Of a stretch of DNA of 16,431 nt, positions 6,080-12,450 are shown one piece after another; position 1 is the stretch's first letter, and each line of letters opens with the position of its first letter. The stretch is taken from positions 1-16,431 of the forward strand of contig CAKTER010000018.1 in NCBI GenBank assembly GCA_934552695.1. Reading direction: 5' to 3'. A program made the position numbers and the translations under genes. The notes under the pieces were generated by a model, which saw only the letters and a program-made list of their open reading frames with translations, was not told the origin of the DNA and searched no databases. The stretch comes from an uncultured Eubacteriales bacterium. GTDB taxonomy: Bacteria > Bacillota > Clostridia > Lachnospirales > Anaerotignaceae.

Positions 6080-6493
6080 ATGCCAACATTTAACCAGTTA
6101 GTTAGAAAGGGCAGAGAGACTGTGGAAAAGAAATCCACCGCTCCCGCTCTGCAGAAGGGTCTCAACTCTCTGAAGAAAAAGTCCACGGACATTTCTTCCC
6201 CTCAAAGACGTGGTGTTTGCACTGCGGTCAAAACTTCTACGCCGAAAAAGCCCAACTCTGCTCTTCGTAAGATTGCCAGAGTCCGGCTGACCAACGGGAT
6301 CGAAGTGACTGCCTATATCCCCGGTGAAGGCCACAACCTTCAGGAGCATAGCGTGGTTCTGATCCGCGGCGGCAGAGTTAAAGACCTGCCTGGTGTCCGT
6401 TACCACATCATCCGCGGCACTTTGGATACCGCCGGCGTCGCCAACCGTCGTCAGGCCCGTTCCAAGTACGGCGCCAAGCGTCCCAAAAAGTAA
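6080..6493 (+). CDS. rpsL: 30S ribosomal protein S12
   Basis: S12 sits in the decoding centre of the 30S subunit and helps monitor codon-anticodon pairing. ATG 6080 follows AAGGAGGTG (6064-6072). The frame stays open upstream to 5972, but that start would lie inside the promoter. The product is 137 residues, a normal length. It begins [12 protein letters not shown], carries the conserved [18 protein letters not shown] stretch and the [11 protein letters not shown] loop, and ends KYGAKRPKK. The lysine of KKPNSALRK, the classic streptomycin-resistance position, is unchanged. It is the first gene of the str operon, followed by rpsG after a structured gap of 133 bases. rpoB and rpoC, often found upstream of rpsL in Firmicutes, are not here. 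Arg codons are mixed CGT/AGA/CGG, unlike the CGG-dominated genes to the left. Confidence 0.98.
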   Translation: MPTFNQLVRKGRETVEKKSTAPALQKGLNSLKKKSTDISSPQRRGVCTAVKTSTPKKPNSALRKIARVRLTNGIEVTAYIPGEGHNLQEHSVVLIRGGRVKDLPGVRYHIIRGTLDTAGVANRRQARSKYGAKRPKK

Positions 6494-6562
6494 ACATTCA
6501 GGTTTTGCCTTGTAACGAGTATTCTGCTTAACATAGTAGTCTTTCGGTATAAAGGCATGGCA

Positions 6563-6609
6563 CATGGGGTCGAAGTCCCCGTGAAGTACCTGAGAAGAAT
6601 GATTTCTCA
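6563..6609 (+). promoter_or_regulatory. Two adjacent hairpins in the rpsL-rpsG intercistronic gap
   Basis: The first hairpin is a 7-bp stem, 6563-6569 with 6577-6583 (CATGGGG/CCCCGTG, one T-G wobble), with a 7-base loop. The second is TGAGAA (6591-6596) with TTCTCA (6604-6609), extendable by a G-U pair. It ends 3-4 bases before the rpsG ribosome-binding site (about 6613-6618). There is no U-tract. Their position suits translational coupling or r-protein feedback, but nothing proves it. Confidence 0.4.
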
Positions 6610-6626
6610 TTAAGGAGGGAAGAAAC

Positions 6627-7097
6627 GTGCCAAGAAAAGGTCATGTTGCAAAGAGAGAGGTTCTGCCCGATCCTCTGTACAAAAGCAAGAACGTAACCAA
6701 GCTGATTAACAGCGTAATGCTGGACGGCAAGAAGGGCGTTGCCCAAAAGATTGTTTACGGCGCCTTTGATGTGGTTGCCGAAAAGACCGGCCGGGAGCCC
6801 CTGGAGGTTTTTGAAGAGGCCATGAACAACATCATGCCCGTTCTGGAGGTTAAGGCCCGCCGGGTAGGCGGCGCTACCTATCAGGTGCCTATCGACATCC
6901 GCCCCGACCGTCGTCGGACCCTGGGCCTGCGCTGGCTGACCCTGTATGCCCGCAAGCGGGGCGAAAAGACCATGAAGGACCGTTTGGCCGGCGAAATTCT
7001 GGATGCCCTGAATAACACCGGTGCGGCTGTAAAGAAAAAAGAAGAGACCCACAAGATGGCAGAGGCCAACAAGGCTTTCTCTCATTTCCGTTGGTAA
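6627..7097 (+). CDS. rpsG: 30S ribosomal protein S7
   Basis: S7 nucleates assembly of the 30S head and contacts the E-site tRNA. It starts at GTG 6627 after AAGGAGGG (6612-6619). The product is 156 residues, the standard length. Family marks are [40 protein letters not shown], then [24 protein letters not shown] and the C terminus [14 protein letters not shown]. It is the second gene of the str operon. The gap of 141 bases to fusA contains a strong GC hairpin and a pair of competing hairpins, so read-through into fusA may be adjusted there. Confidence 0.98.
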   Translation: MPRKGHVAKREVLPDPLYKSKNVTKLINSVMLDGKKGVAQKIVYGAFDVVAEKTGREPLEVFEEAMNNIMPVLEVKARRVGGATYQVPIDIRPDRRRTLGLRWLTLYARKRGEKTMKDRLAGEILDALNNTGAAVKKKEETHKMAEANKAFSHFRW

Positions 7098-7110
7098 TTT
7101 TCGACACATC

Positions 7111-7140
7111 CGGACGGGGCGGGCAGTCCCGTTCCGTCCG
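7111..7140 (+). terminator. GC-rich hairpin between rpsG and fusA, possible partial terminator or attenuator
   Basis: A 13-bp stem, 7111-7123 with 7128-7140 (CGGACGGGGCGGG / CCCGTTCCGTCCG, two G-U pairs), closes loop CAGT. It is followed by ATTTTCCCGTTTT, an interrupted U-tract that would give partial rather than full termination. No convincing sigma-A promoter is visible between it and fusA, so full termination would leave fusA untranscribed. Confidence 0.5.
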
Positions 7141-7177
7141 ATTTTCCCGTTTTGCCATAGCGGTAGGGCGGCTTAAT

Positions 7178-7200
7178 CTGCTTCGGCAGCCCATCTGCCG
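7178..7200 (+). promoter_or_regulatory. Mutually exclusive hairpins upstream of fusA
   Basis: CTGC-TTCG-GCAG (7178-7189) is a hairpin with the very stable C(UUCG)G tetraloop. Its right arm GGCAG is also the left arm of CGGCAG-CCCAT-CTGCCG (7184-7200), a 6-bp stem. Only one can form at a time. The region lies about 25-60 bases upstream of the fusA start. A switching role is a hypothesis only. Confidence 0.35.
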
Positions 7201-7238
7201 GGGCATAGCATGAATTTGTTTTTAAAGGAGGAGTAAGT

Positions 7239-9338
7239 GTGGCGGCTGAACATCGCGCCTTTCCCTTGGAGAGAACCCGGAACATCGGGATTATGGCTCA
7301 TATCGACGCAGGGAAAACCACACTCACCGAGCGCATCCTGTACTACACCGGACGGAACTACAAAATGGGTGACACCCACGAAGGTACCGCCACGATGGAC
7401 TGGATGGAGCAGGAGCAGGAGAGAGGTATTACCATTACTTCTGCCGCTACCACCGCTCAGTGGGAAAATAACAGAATTAACATCATTGATACGCCCGGGC
7501 ACGTTGACTTCACGGTTGAAGTAGAGCGTTCCCTGCGTGTTCTGGACGGCGCCGTTTGCGTATTCTGCGCAAAGGGCGGTGTAGAACCCCAGTCTGAAAC
7601 CGTTTGGCGTCAGGCTGATACCTACAATGTTCCCCGTATGGCTTTCGTCAACAAAATGGACATCATGGGTGCCAATTTCTACAACGTCATCCAGATGATG
7701 AAGGATCGTTTGGGCTGCAAGCCTCTGCCGGTCCAGCTGCCCATTGGTCTGGAAAGCACCTTTAAGGGTGTGGTGGACCTGATGAAGATGAAGGCCTATA
7801 TGTACCACGATGATCTGGGCAAGGACTTCAGCGAGGAAGAAATCCCCGAAGACATGAAGGAACAGGCCGAGACCTATCACGAGGAACTGGTGGAAAGCAT
7901 TTGCGAGACCGACGACGCCCTGATGGAGAAATTCTTCGGCGGCGAGGAGATTAGCATTGCTGAGCTGAAGGCCGCCCTGCGGAAGGCCTGCATCGCCTGC
8001 GAGCTGGTCCCCGTGTTCTGCGGTTCCGCTTACAAAAATAAGGGTGTACAGATGCTGCTGGACGGCGTTGTGGAATATATGCCCGCCCCCACCGACATCC
8101 CCTCCATTAAGGGTACCGATCCCGAGACCGGCGAAGAAGTGTTCCGTCATTCTTCCGACGAAGAGCCCTTTGCCGCCCTGGCCTTTAAGATTATGAACGA
8201 CCCCTATGTTGGGAAGCTGGCCTTCTTCCGGGTGTATTCCGGTACCTGCGAAGCCGGTACCTATGTGTTCAACTCGGTGAAGAACAAAAAGGAACGTATG
8301 GGCCGTATCCTGCAGATGCACGCCAACCACCGGGAAGAGATTGACAAGGTTTACTCCGGCGACATTGCCGCCGTAGTCGGCTTTAAGAACACCACCACCG
8401 GCGATACCTTCTGCGACGAGGATCACCCCGTTATTCTGGAATCCATGGTGTTCCCCGAACCCGTTATCTCCGTTGCCATCGAGCCCAAGACCAAGGCCGG
8501 CCGGGACAAGATGGGGATTGCTTTGGCCAAGCTGGCAGAAGAAGACCCCACCTTCCGTACCCATACCGATACCGAGACCGGCGATACCATCATCTCCGGC
8601 ATGGGCGAGCTGCATTTGGAAATCATCGTAGACCGTCTGCTGCGGGAGTTTAAGGTAGAGGCTAACGTGGGCAATCCTCAGGTTGCTTACCGCGAGACCT
8701 TCCTGAAGCCCGTGGACGTGGAAGGCAAGTTCGTCCGTCAGTCCGGCGGCCGCGGCCAGTATGGTCATTGTAAAGTAAAGTTCAGCCCCATCGGCACCGA
8801 CGCCGAGCACAACTATGAGTTTGTGAACAGCGTAGTCGGCGGCGCCATCCCCAAGGAATATATCCCCGCAATCGACAAGGGCATCCAGGATGCTATGCAG
8901 AGCGGTATTTTGGGCGGCTATCCCGTACTGGGCGTCCGGGCCGAGGTTTATGACGGTAGCTATCACGAAGTGGACTCTTCCGAAATGGCTTACCAGATTG
9001 CCGGTTCCATGGCCTTTAAAGAAGCCATGCGGAAGGGCGACGCTGTGCTGCTGGAGCCCATCATGAAGGTTACCGTGTTCGTCCCCGAGGAATACATGGG
9101 CGACGTTATCGGCGACATCACCAGCCGCCGTGGCCGGATGGAAGGCATGGAAGCCCGGAACGGCGTTCAGGTCATCCACGCTTATGTGCCCCTGTCCGAA
9201 ATGTTCGGGTATTCCACCGACTTGCGGAGCCGCACGCAGGGCCGCGGCAACTACGTAATGGAAGTTGACCACTACGAGCAGTGCCCCAAGAGCATTCAGG
9301 AAAAGGTGCTGAGCGGCCGGAACGGCGGAGCGAAGTAA
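7239..9338 (+). CDS. fusA: Elongation factor G
   Basis: EF-G is the ribosomal translocase and, with RRF, a recycling factor. The start is GTG 7239 with AGGAGGAG (7226-7233) 5 bases upstream. The product is 699 residues, full length. The GTPase motifs are canonical: AHIDAGKTT (G1, residues 20-28), RGITITS (switch I), DTPGHVDF (G3, catalytic H88) and NKMD (G4). [11 protein letters not shown] precedes domain II. Domain IV begins at [13 protein letters not shown] and includes the tip [17 protein letters not shown]. Domain V has [21 protein letters not shown]. It is the third gene of the str operon. The paralogue at 12451-14538 lacks several of these residues, so this copy is the housekeeping translocase. 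Confidence 0.98.
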   Translation: MAAEHRAFPLERTRNIGIMAHIDAGKTTLTERILYYTGRNYKMGDTHEGTATMDWMEQEQERGITITSAATTAQWENNRINIIDTPGHVDFTVEVERSLRVLDGAVCVFCAKGGVEPQSETVWRQADTYNVPRMAFVNKMDIMGANFYNVIQMMKDRLGCKPLPVQLPIGLESTFKGVVDLMKMKAYMYHDDLGKDFSEEEIPEDMKEQAETYHEELVESICETDDALMEKFFGGEEISIAELKAALRKACIACELVPVFCGSAYKNKGVQMLLDGVVEYMPAPTDIPSIKGTDPETGEEVFRHSSDEEPFAALAFKIMNDPYVGKLAFFRVYSGTCEAGTYVFNSVKNKKERMGRILQMHANHREEIDKVYSGDIAAVVGFKNTTTGDTFCDEDHPVILESMVFPEPVISVAIEPKTKAGRDKMGIALAKLAEEDPTFRTHTDTETGDTIISGMGELHLEIIVDRLLREFKVEANVGNPQVAYRETFLKPVDVEGKFVRQSGGRGQYGHCKVKFSPIGTDAEHNYEFVNSVVGGAIPKEYIPAIDKGIQDAMQSGILGGYPVLGVRAEVYDGSYHEVDSSEMAYQIAGSMAFKEAMRKGDAVLLEPIMKVTVFVPEEYMGDVIGDITSRRGRMEGMEARNGVQVIHAYVPLSEMFGYSTDLRSRTQGRGNYVMEVDHYEQCPKSIQEKVLSGRNGGAK

Positions 9339-9361
9339 TCGAATTTTCTTAAATGAAACAC

Positions 9362-9390
9362 TTGCAAAAAGTGCCTGCATTCTATATAAT
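9362..9390 (+). promoter_or_regulatory. Independent sigma-A-type promoter for tuf
   Basis: A -35 TTGCAA at 9362-9367 and a perfect -10 TATAAT at 9385-9390 have 17-base spacing. They sit in an AT-rich gap of 126 bases between fusA and tuf. Inverted repeats cluster here: CACTT-N5-AAGTG (9359-9373) over the -35, TACAAAT/ATTTGTA (9391-9425), and TATGAGT-CA-ACTCATA (9426-9441). The promoter would let tuf be made in excess over fusA. Confidence 0.8.
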
Positions 9391-9464
9391 TACAAATAGT
9401 ATGCAAGACCTGTACCAGATTTGTATATGAGTCAACTCATACACTATTAAAGGAGGATTTTTCA

Positions 9465-10658
9465 ATGGCAAAAGCAAAATTTGAAAGAACCAAGCCCCAT
9501 GTAAATATCGGTACCATTGGCCACGTTGACCATGGTAAGACCACCCTGACCGCCGCTATCACCAAGACTCTGCACGAGAGATATGGTCTGGGCGAGTCCG
9601 TTGCTTTCGATAACATCGACAAGGCTCCCGAAGAAAGAGAACGTGGTATCACCATCTCTACCGCTCACGTTGAGTATGAGACCCCCAACCGTCACTATGC
9701 TCACGTTGACTGCCCCGGCCACGCCGACTATGTAAAGAACATGATTACCGGCGCTGCTCAGATGGACGGTGCTATCCTGGTAGTAGCCGCTACCGACGGC
9801 CCCATGGCTCAGACTCGTGAGCACATCCTGCTGGCCCGTCAGGTAGGCGTACCTTATATCGTTGTATTCATGAACAAGTGCGACATGGTTGACGACGAAG
9901 AGCTGCTGGATCTGGTAGAAATGGAAATCCGCGAGCTGCTGAACGAGTACGACTTCCCCGGCGATGATACTCCTATCATCCGCGGTTCCGCTTATCAGGC
10001 TCTGCAGGATCCCAGCGGCAAGTGGGGCGACAGCATCCTGGAGCTGATGGAAGCGGTTGACACCTATATCCCCGCTCCCGAGCGCGACATCGACAAGCCT
10101 TTCCTGATGCCCGTCGAGGACGTATTCTCCATCACCGGCCGTGGTACTGTTGCTACCGGTCGTGTAGAGAGCGGCACCGTTAAGGTTCAGGATGAAGTTG
10201 AAATCGTTGGTCTGACCAGAGAGACCCGTAAGGTTGTTGTAACCGGCGTTGAAATGTTCCGCAAGCTGCTGGATCAGGCTCAGGCTGGCGACAACATCGG
10301 CGTTCTGCTGCGTGGTGTGCAGAGAACCGAAATCGAAAGAGGCCAGGTTCTGGCTAAGCCCGGTTCCATCACTCCTCACACCAAGTTCAAGGCTCAGGTT
10401 TATGTTCTGAGCAAAGAAGAAGGTGGCCGTCATACTCCTTTCTTCAACAACTATCGTCCTCAGTTCTACTTCCGTACCACCGACGTTACCGGCGTAATCA
10501 ACCTGCCCGAAGGCGTTGAAATGTGCATGCCTGGCGACAACGTGGAAATGACCGTTGAGCTGATTACCCCCGTTGCCATGAGCAAGGGCCTGCGTTTCGC
10601 TATCCGCGAAGGTGGCCGTACCGTTGGCGCTGGTTCCGTAATCGAGATTTACGAATAA
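9465..10658 (+). CDS. tuf: Elongation factor Tu
   Basis: EF-Tu delivers aminoacyl-tRNA to the ribosome as a GTP complex. ATG 9465 has AGGAGG (9451-9456) with 8-base spacing. The product is 397 residues, full length. The motifs are GHVDHGKTT (G1), RGITIST (switch I), DCPGHADY (G3 with the catalytic His), NKCD (G4) and GSAYQAL (G5). Domains II and III include [18 protein letters not shown] and [24 protein letters not shown], and the C terminus is [10 protein letters not shown]. It has its own promoter and a strong terminator, so it forms a separable unit at the end of the str operon. Codon choice is strongly biased to CGT, GTT, GCT and CTG, the mark of very high expression. Confidence 0.99.
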   Translation: MAKAKFERTKPHVNIGTIGHVDHGKTTLTAAITKTLHERYGLGESVAFDNIDKAPEERERGITISTAHVEYETPNRHYAHVDCPGHADYVKNMITGAAQMDGAILVVAATDGPMAQTREHILLARQVGVPYIVVFMNKCDMVDDEELLDLVEMEIRELLNEYDFPGDDTPIIRGSAYQALQDPSGKWGDSILELMEAVDTYIPAPERDIDKPFLMPVEDVFSITGRGTVATGRVESGTVKVQDEVEIVGLTRETRKVVVTGVEMFRKLLDQAQAGDNIGVLLRGVQRTEIERGQVLAKPGSITPHTKFKAQVYVLSKEEGGRHTPFFNNYRPQFYFRTTDVTGVINLPEGVEMCMPGDNVEMTVELITPVAMSKGLRFAIREGGRTVGAGSVIEIYE

Positions 10659-10672
10659 TTTTTAGCCAACCT

Positions 10673-10704
10673 CAAAGGCGTGCTGTATGGCACGCCTTTG
10701 TTTT
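10673..10704 (+). terminator. Rho-independent terminator after tuf
   Basis: A perfect 11-bp stem CAAAGGCGTGC / GCACGCCTTTG (10673-10683 with 10690-10700) has a 6-base loop and is followed by TTTT. It begins 15 bases after the tuf stop. An in-frame ATG at 10687, in the loop, is not a plausible start for the next gene. Confidence 0.93.
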
Positions 10705-10842
10705 ATCTCGGGGCTTGGCGGAAAAAATAGATCAATAGCGGCAGGGCAGGCTTTGCCATACGCTGCTTGCCGAAAGCTTTGGCCTGTGTGCCGGAGATGG
10801 CTGCGGGGTGCAAGGCGGTCAAAGCCGAAAGGAGGGAAGCCT

Positions 10843-11985
10843 GTGGAGCAGGCGGATAAACGGGACGAGCTGATTCAGACCCAGTCCGAGGTGATTCGCA
10901 CGCTGACGGAGAACAATTTGCGGCGGATGAGCCAGGACTTTTGGGGGGATGGGCTGACCAGCCCCCGGGAACGGGTGGAAAACACCCGGCTACCGGGCGA
11001 GAATACCGGAAGGTTTGGGGAACAACCCGGTGGGGACGCCGCCGGGAATGGAGGGAAGCCGGGAGATACCGGGAATGTTTCCGGAAACGACCCGAAAACG
11101 GCGAAGGGGCCGGAACAGGCCGGAAACAGTGCCTTGCCGGAGGACGCCGAGGCTGCCCAGCCCGAGAACCCGCCGGAAAAGCTGGAGGATTTGCTGGCCG
11201 AGCTGGAGACCTATGTGGGCTTGGCCCGGGTGAAAGAGGAGGTCAAAAGCCTCATCAACATGGCCAAAATCGAAAAGCTGCGGGAGGAGCAGGGCCTACC
11301 CAACCTGGATGTTTCCCTGCATATGGTGTTTTCGGGGAATCCCGGTACCGGCAAGACCATGATCGCCCGGTTTATGGCCCGGGTGTATCATTCTTTGGGG
11401 ATTTTATCCAAGGGCCAGCTGGTGGAGGTGGACCGCAGCGGATTGGTAGCCGGTTACATTGGGCAAACGGCTATCAAGACCCAAAAGGTGCTGGAAAGCG
11501 CCCTTGGGGGCGTGCTGTTCATCGACGAGGCCTACGCCCTCAGCGATAAGGGCGAGAACGATTTTGGCCGGGAGGCCATCGACACGGTTCTGAAATACAT
11601 GGAGGACCACCGGGATGATTTGGTGGTGATCGTGGCGGGCTACGACGGGCGGATGCAGGATTTTATCCATTCCAATCCCGGGCTGGAATCCCGGTTTAAC
11701 CGGTTTTTGCACTTTGAGGATTACACGCTGGATGAAATGCTGGCGATTTTTGCCATGCAATGTAAAAAAGGCCAGTATGAACTGGCCGAGGGGGCGGAAG
11801 AACGGCTGCGGAGCCGGTTGGAGACGGCCAGCCAAAACCCCATTGCCTTTGGGAATGCCCGGGGCGTGCGGAATTTGTTCGAAAAAACGCTGGTACGGCA
11901 AAATAACCGGCTGGCGGCCCAAGAGACCGTGACCCGGGAAGATTTGGTGCAAATCCGGCCGGAGGACATTCCGGCGGCGGAATGA
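10843..11985 (+). CDS. spoVK: SpoVK/CbbX-family AAA+ ATPase with a Gly/Pro-rich linker
   Basis: This is a AAA+ ATPase of the CbbX/SpoVK type. In Bacillus, SpoVK is needed for spore maturation; CbbX-type relatives remodel protein partners. The chosen start is GTG 10843, with AAGGAGGG (10829-10836) 6 bases upstream; the frame is open further up but runs into the tuf terminator. The product is 380 residues against roughly 320 in B. subtilis SpoVK. The extra length is a disordered region at about residues 45-112, rich in Gly, Asn, Pro and Glu. The ATPase part shows VGLARVKEEVKSLI, Walker A GNPGTGKT (165-172), pore-region GYIGQTAIKTQ, Walker B VLFIDEAY (224-231), sensor 1 VIVAGY, and SRFNR with arginine-finger candidates R284/R287. 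Sensor 2 lies in FGNARGVRNLFEK. It stands alone between the tuf terminator and a convergent tRNA gene. The 184-base upstream gap has no clear sigma-A promoter. The symbol is assigned by similarity and the sporulation role is inferred. Confidence 0.85.
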   Translation: MEQADKRDELIQTQSEVIRTLTENNLRRMSQDFWGDGLTSPRERVENTRLPGENTGRFGEQPGGDAAGNGGKPGDTGNVSGNDPKTAKGPEQAGNSALPEDAEAAQPENPPEKLEDLLAELETYVGLARVKEEVKSLINMAKIEKLREEQGLPNLDVSLHMVFSGNPGTGKTMIARFMARVYHSLGILSKGQLVEVDRSGLVAGYIGQTAIKTQKVLESALGGVLFIDEAYALSDKGENDFGREAIDTVLKYMEDHRDDLVVIVAGYDGRMQDFIHSNPGLESRFNRFLHFEDYTLDEMLAIFAMQCKKGQYELAEGAEERLRSRLETASQNPIAFGNARGVRNLFEKTLVRQNNRLAAQETVTREDLVQIRPEDIPAAE

Positions 11986-12118
11986 GCCGGCTTGGGCGCC
12001 CGCAAATCAAAAGCCGAAATGGATTTTAAGGAAAAAGAAGCAACAAGGAACGAACACAAGCGTTAAGGCGTACAAAAGATAGAAAAGAGCGTATCTCCGA
12101 AAAAATCGCAGAAGATAC

Positions 12119-12151
12119 AAAAAAGACCCGAATCCATTGGATTCGGGTCTT
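12119..12151 (-). terminator. Terminator of the minus-strand tRNA-Thr gene
   Basis: A perfect 13-bp inverted repeat (12123-12135 with 12139-12151, loop ATT) is followed on the minus strand by six T (the A-run 12119-12124). It lies 5 bases past the tRNA 3' end. On the plus strand the trailing sequence is T-poor, so it works best for the tRNA unit. The stretch 11986-12118 between spoVK and this hairpin holds only weak repeats, such as CGGCTT/AAGCCG (11988-12016), and no gene. Confidence 0.88.
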
Positions 12152-12156
12152 GCTTC

Positions 12157-12228
12157 AGCTGGTGGTGGGAATTGAACCCACAACCTACGCATTACGAGTG
12201 CGTCGCTCTGCCATTGAGCCACACCAGC
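12157..12228 (-). tRNA. tRNA-Thr, anticodon CGU
   Basis: Read on the minus strand, this is a complete 72-nt cloverleaf. The acceptor stem is GCTGGTG/CACCAGC. The D arm is GCTC-AATGGCA-GAGC, the anticodon stem is ACGCA/TGCGT with loop CTCGTAA, and the variable loop is AGGTT. The T arm is GTGGG-TTCAATT-CCCAC. The anticodon CGU reads ACG, threonine. The discriminator base is U and the CCA end is not encoded. All stems pair fully. The gene is transcribed towards spoVK from its own promoter at 12272-12300. Confidence 0.96.
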
Positions 12229-12271
12229 AGAAAACAGACAAACGAAAATACGGCTAAAAGCCGACTTCACT

Positions 12272-12300
12272 ATTATAGCATTCTCGCCAAAAGAATGCAA
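12272..12300 (-). promoter_or_regulatory. Promoter of tRNA-Thr, with a palindrome filling the spacer
   Basis: On the minus strand, TTGCAT (12300-12295) and a perfect TATAAT (12277-12272) are 17 bases apart. An exact inverted repeat GCATTCT-N7-AGAATGC (12278-12298) fills the spacer and runs into the -35. The transcript start would be near 12265, giving a leader of about 37 nt that contains a CGGCT-AAA-AGCCG hairpin (12251-12263). Confidence 0.85.
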
Positions 12301-12372
12301 GGTCTTTTTGGCGGGCCAAACCCTATTTCGGGAATAATGAACAAAAAAACGCAAAATCAGAATGGATTTTTA

Positions 12373-12401
12373 TTGACAATGGCCGCAAGAAACGGTATGA
12401 T
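12373..12401 (+). promoter_or_regulatory. Sigma-A-type promoter for the EF-G paralogue
   Basis: A -35 TTGACA at 12373-12378 and a -10 TATGAT at 12396-12401 have 17-base spacing. It is divergent from the tRNA-Thr promoter, with about 70 bases between the two -35 boxes. The transcription start is predicted near 12408, giving a leader of about 43 nt. Confidence 0.85.
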
Positions 12402-12406
12402 GAAAG

Positions 12407-12423
12407 TGATTCATTAGGAATCA
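12407..12423. promoter_or_regulatory. Inverted repeat at the start site of the EF-G paralogue transcript
   Basis: TGATTC-N5-GAATCA (12407-12412 with 12418-12423) is a perfect 6-bp palindrome at the predicted +1. It could be an operator or a 5'-end hairpin that protects the mRNA. No second copy was noticed elsewhere in the window. Confidence 0.4.
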
Positions 12424-12450
12424 TCAATAAAAATAATCAGGAGGTACGTC

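Noticed and set aside
7173..9380. A 735-codon open frame on the minus strand opposite fusA
   Set aside because: It is an antisense shadow of a certain gene. The product is a His/Gly/Leu-rich, low-information sequence with no recognisable domain, and third-position GC keeps the frame open.
10733..10764. A possible sporulation sigma (SigE/SigK-like) promoter for spoVK, with CATACGCT at 10757-10764
   Set aside because: The -10-like element is suggestive, but the upstream ATA-type box is weak and the spacing too long. I cannot separate it from chance.
10687..10842. An in-frame extension of the SpoVK-like ATPase up to ATG 10687
   Set aside because: That ATG is in the loop of the tuf terminator, and the extra Arg/Cys-rich residues do not match the family. 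GTG 10843 has an ideal ribosome-binding site.
12157..12228. The tRNA gene as an integration site for a mobile element
   Set aside because: No integrase, no direct repeat of the tRNA 3' end and no foreign genes are visible nearby.
12007..12354. A 115-codon minus-strand frame across the tRNA gene
   Set aside because: It runs through the tRNA, its terminator and its promoter, so it is not a protein gene.
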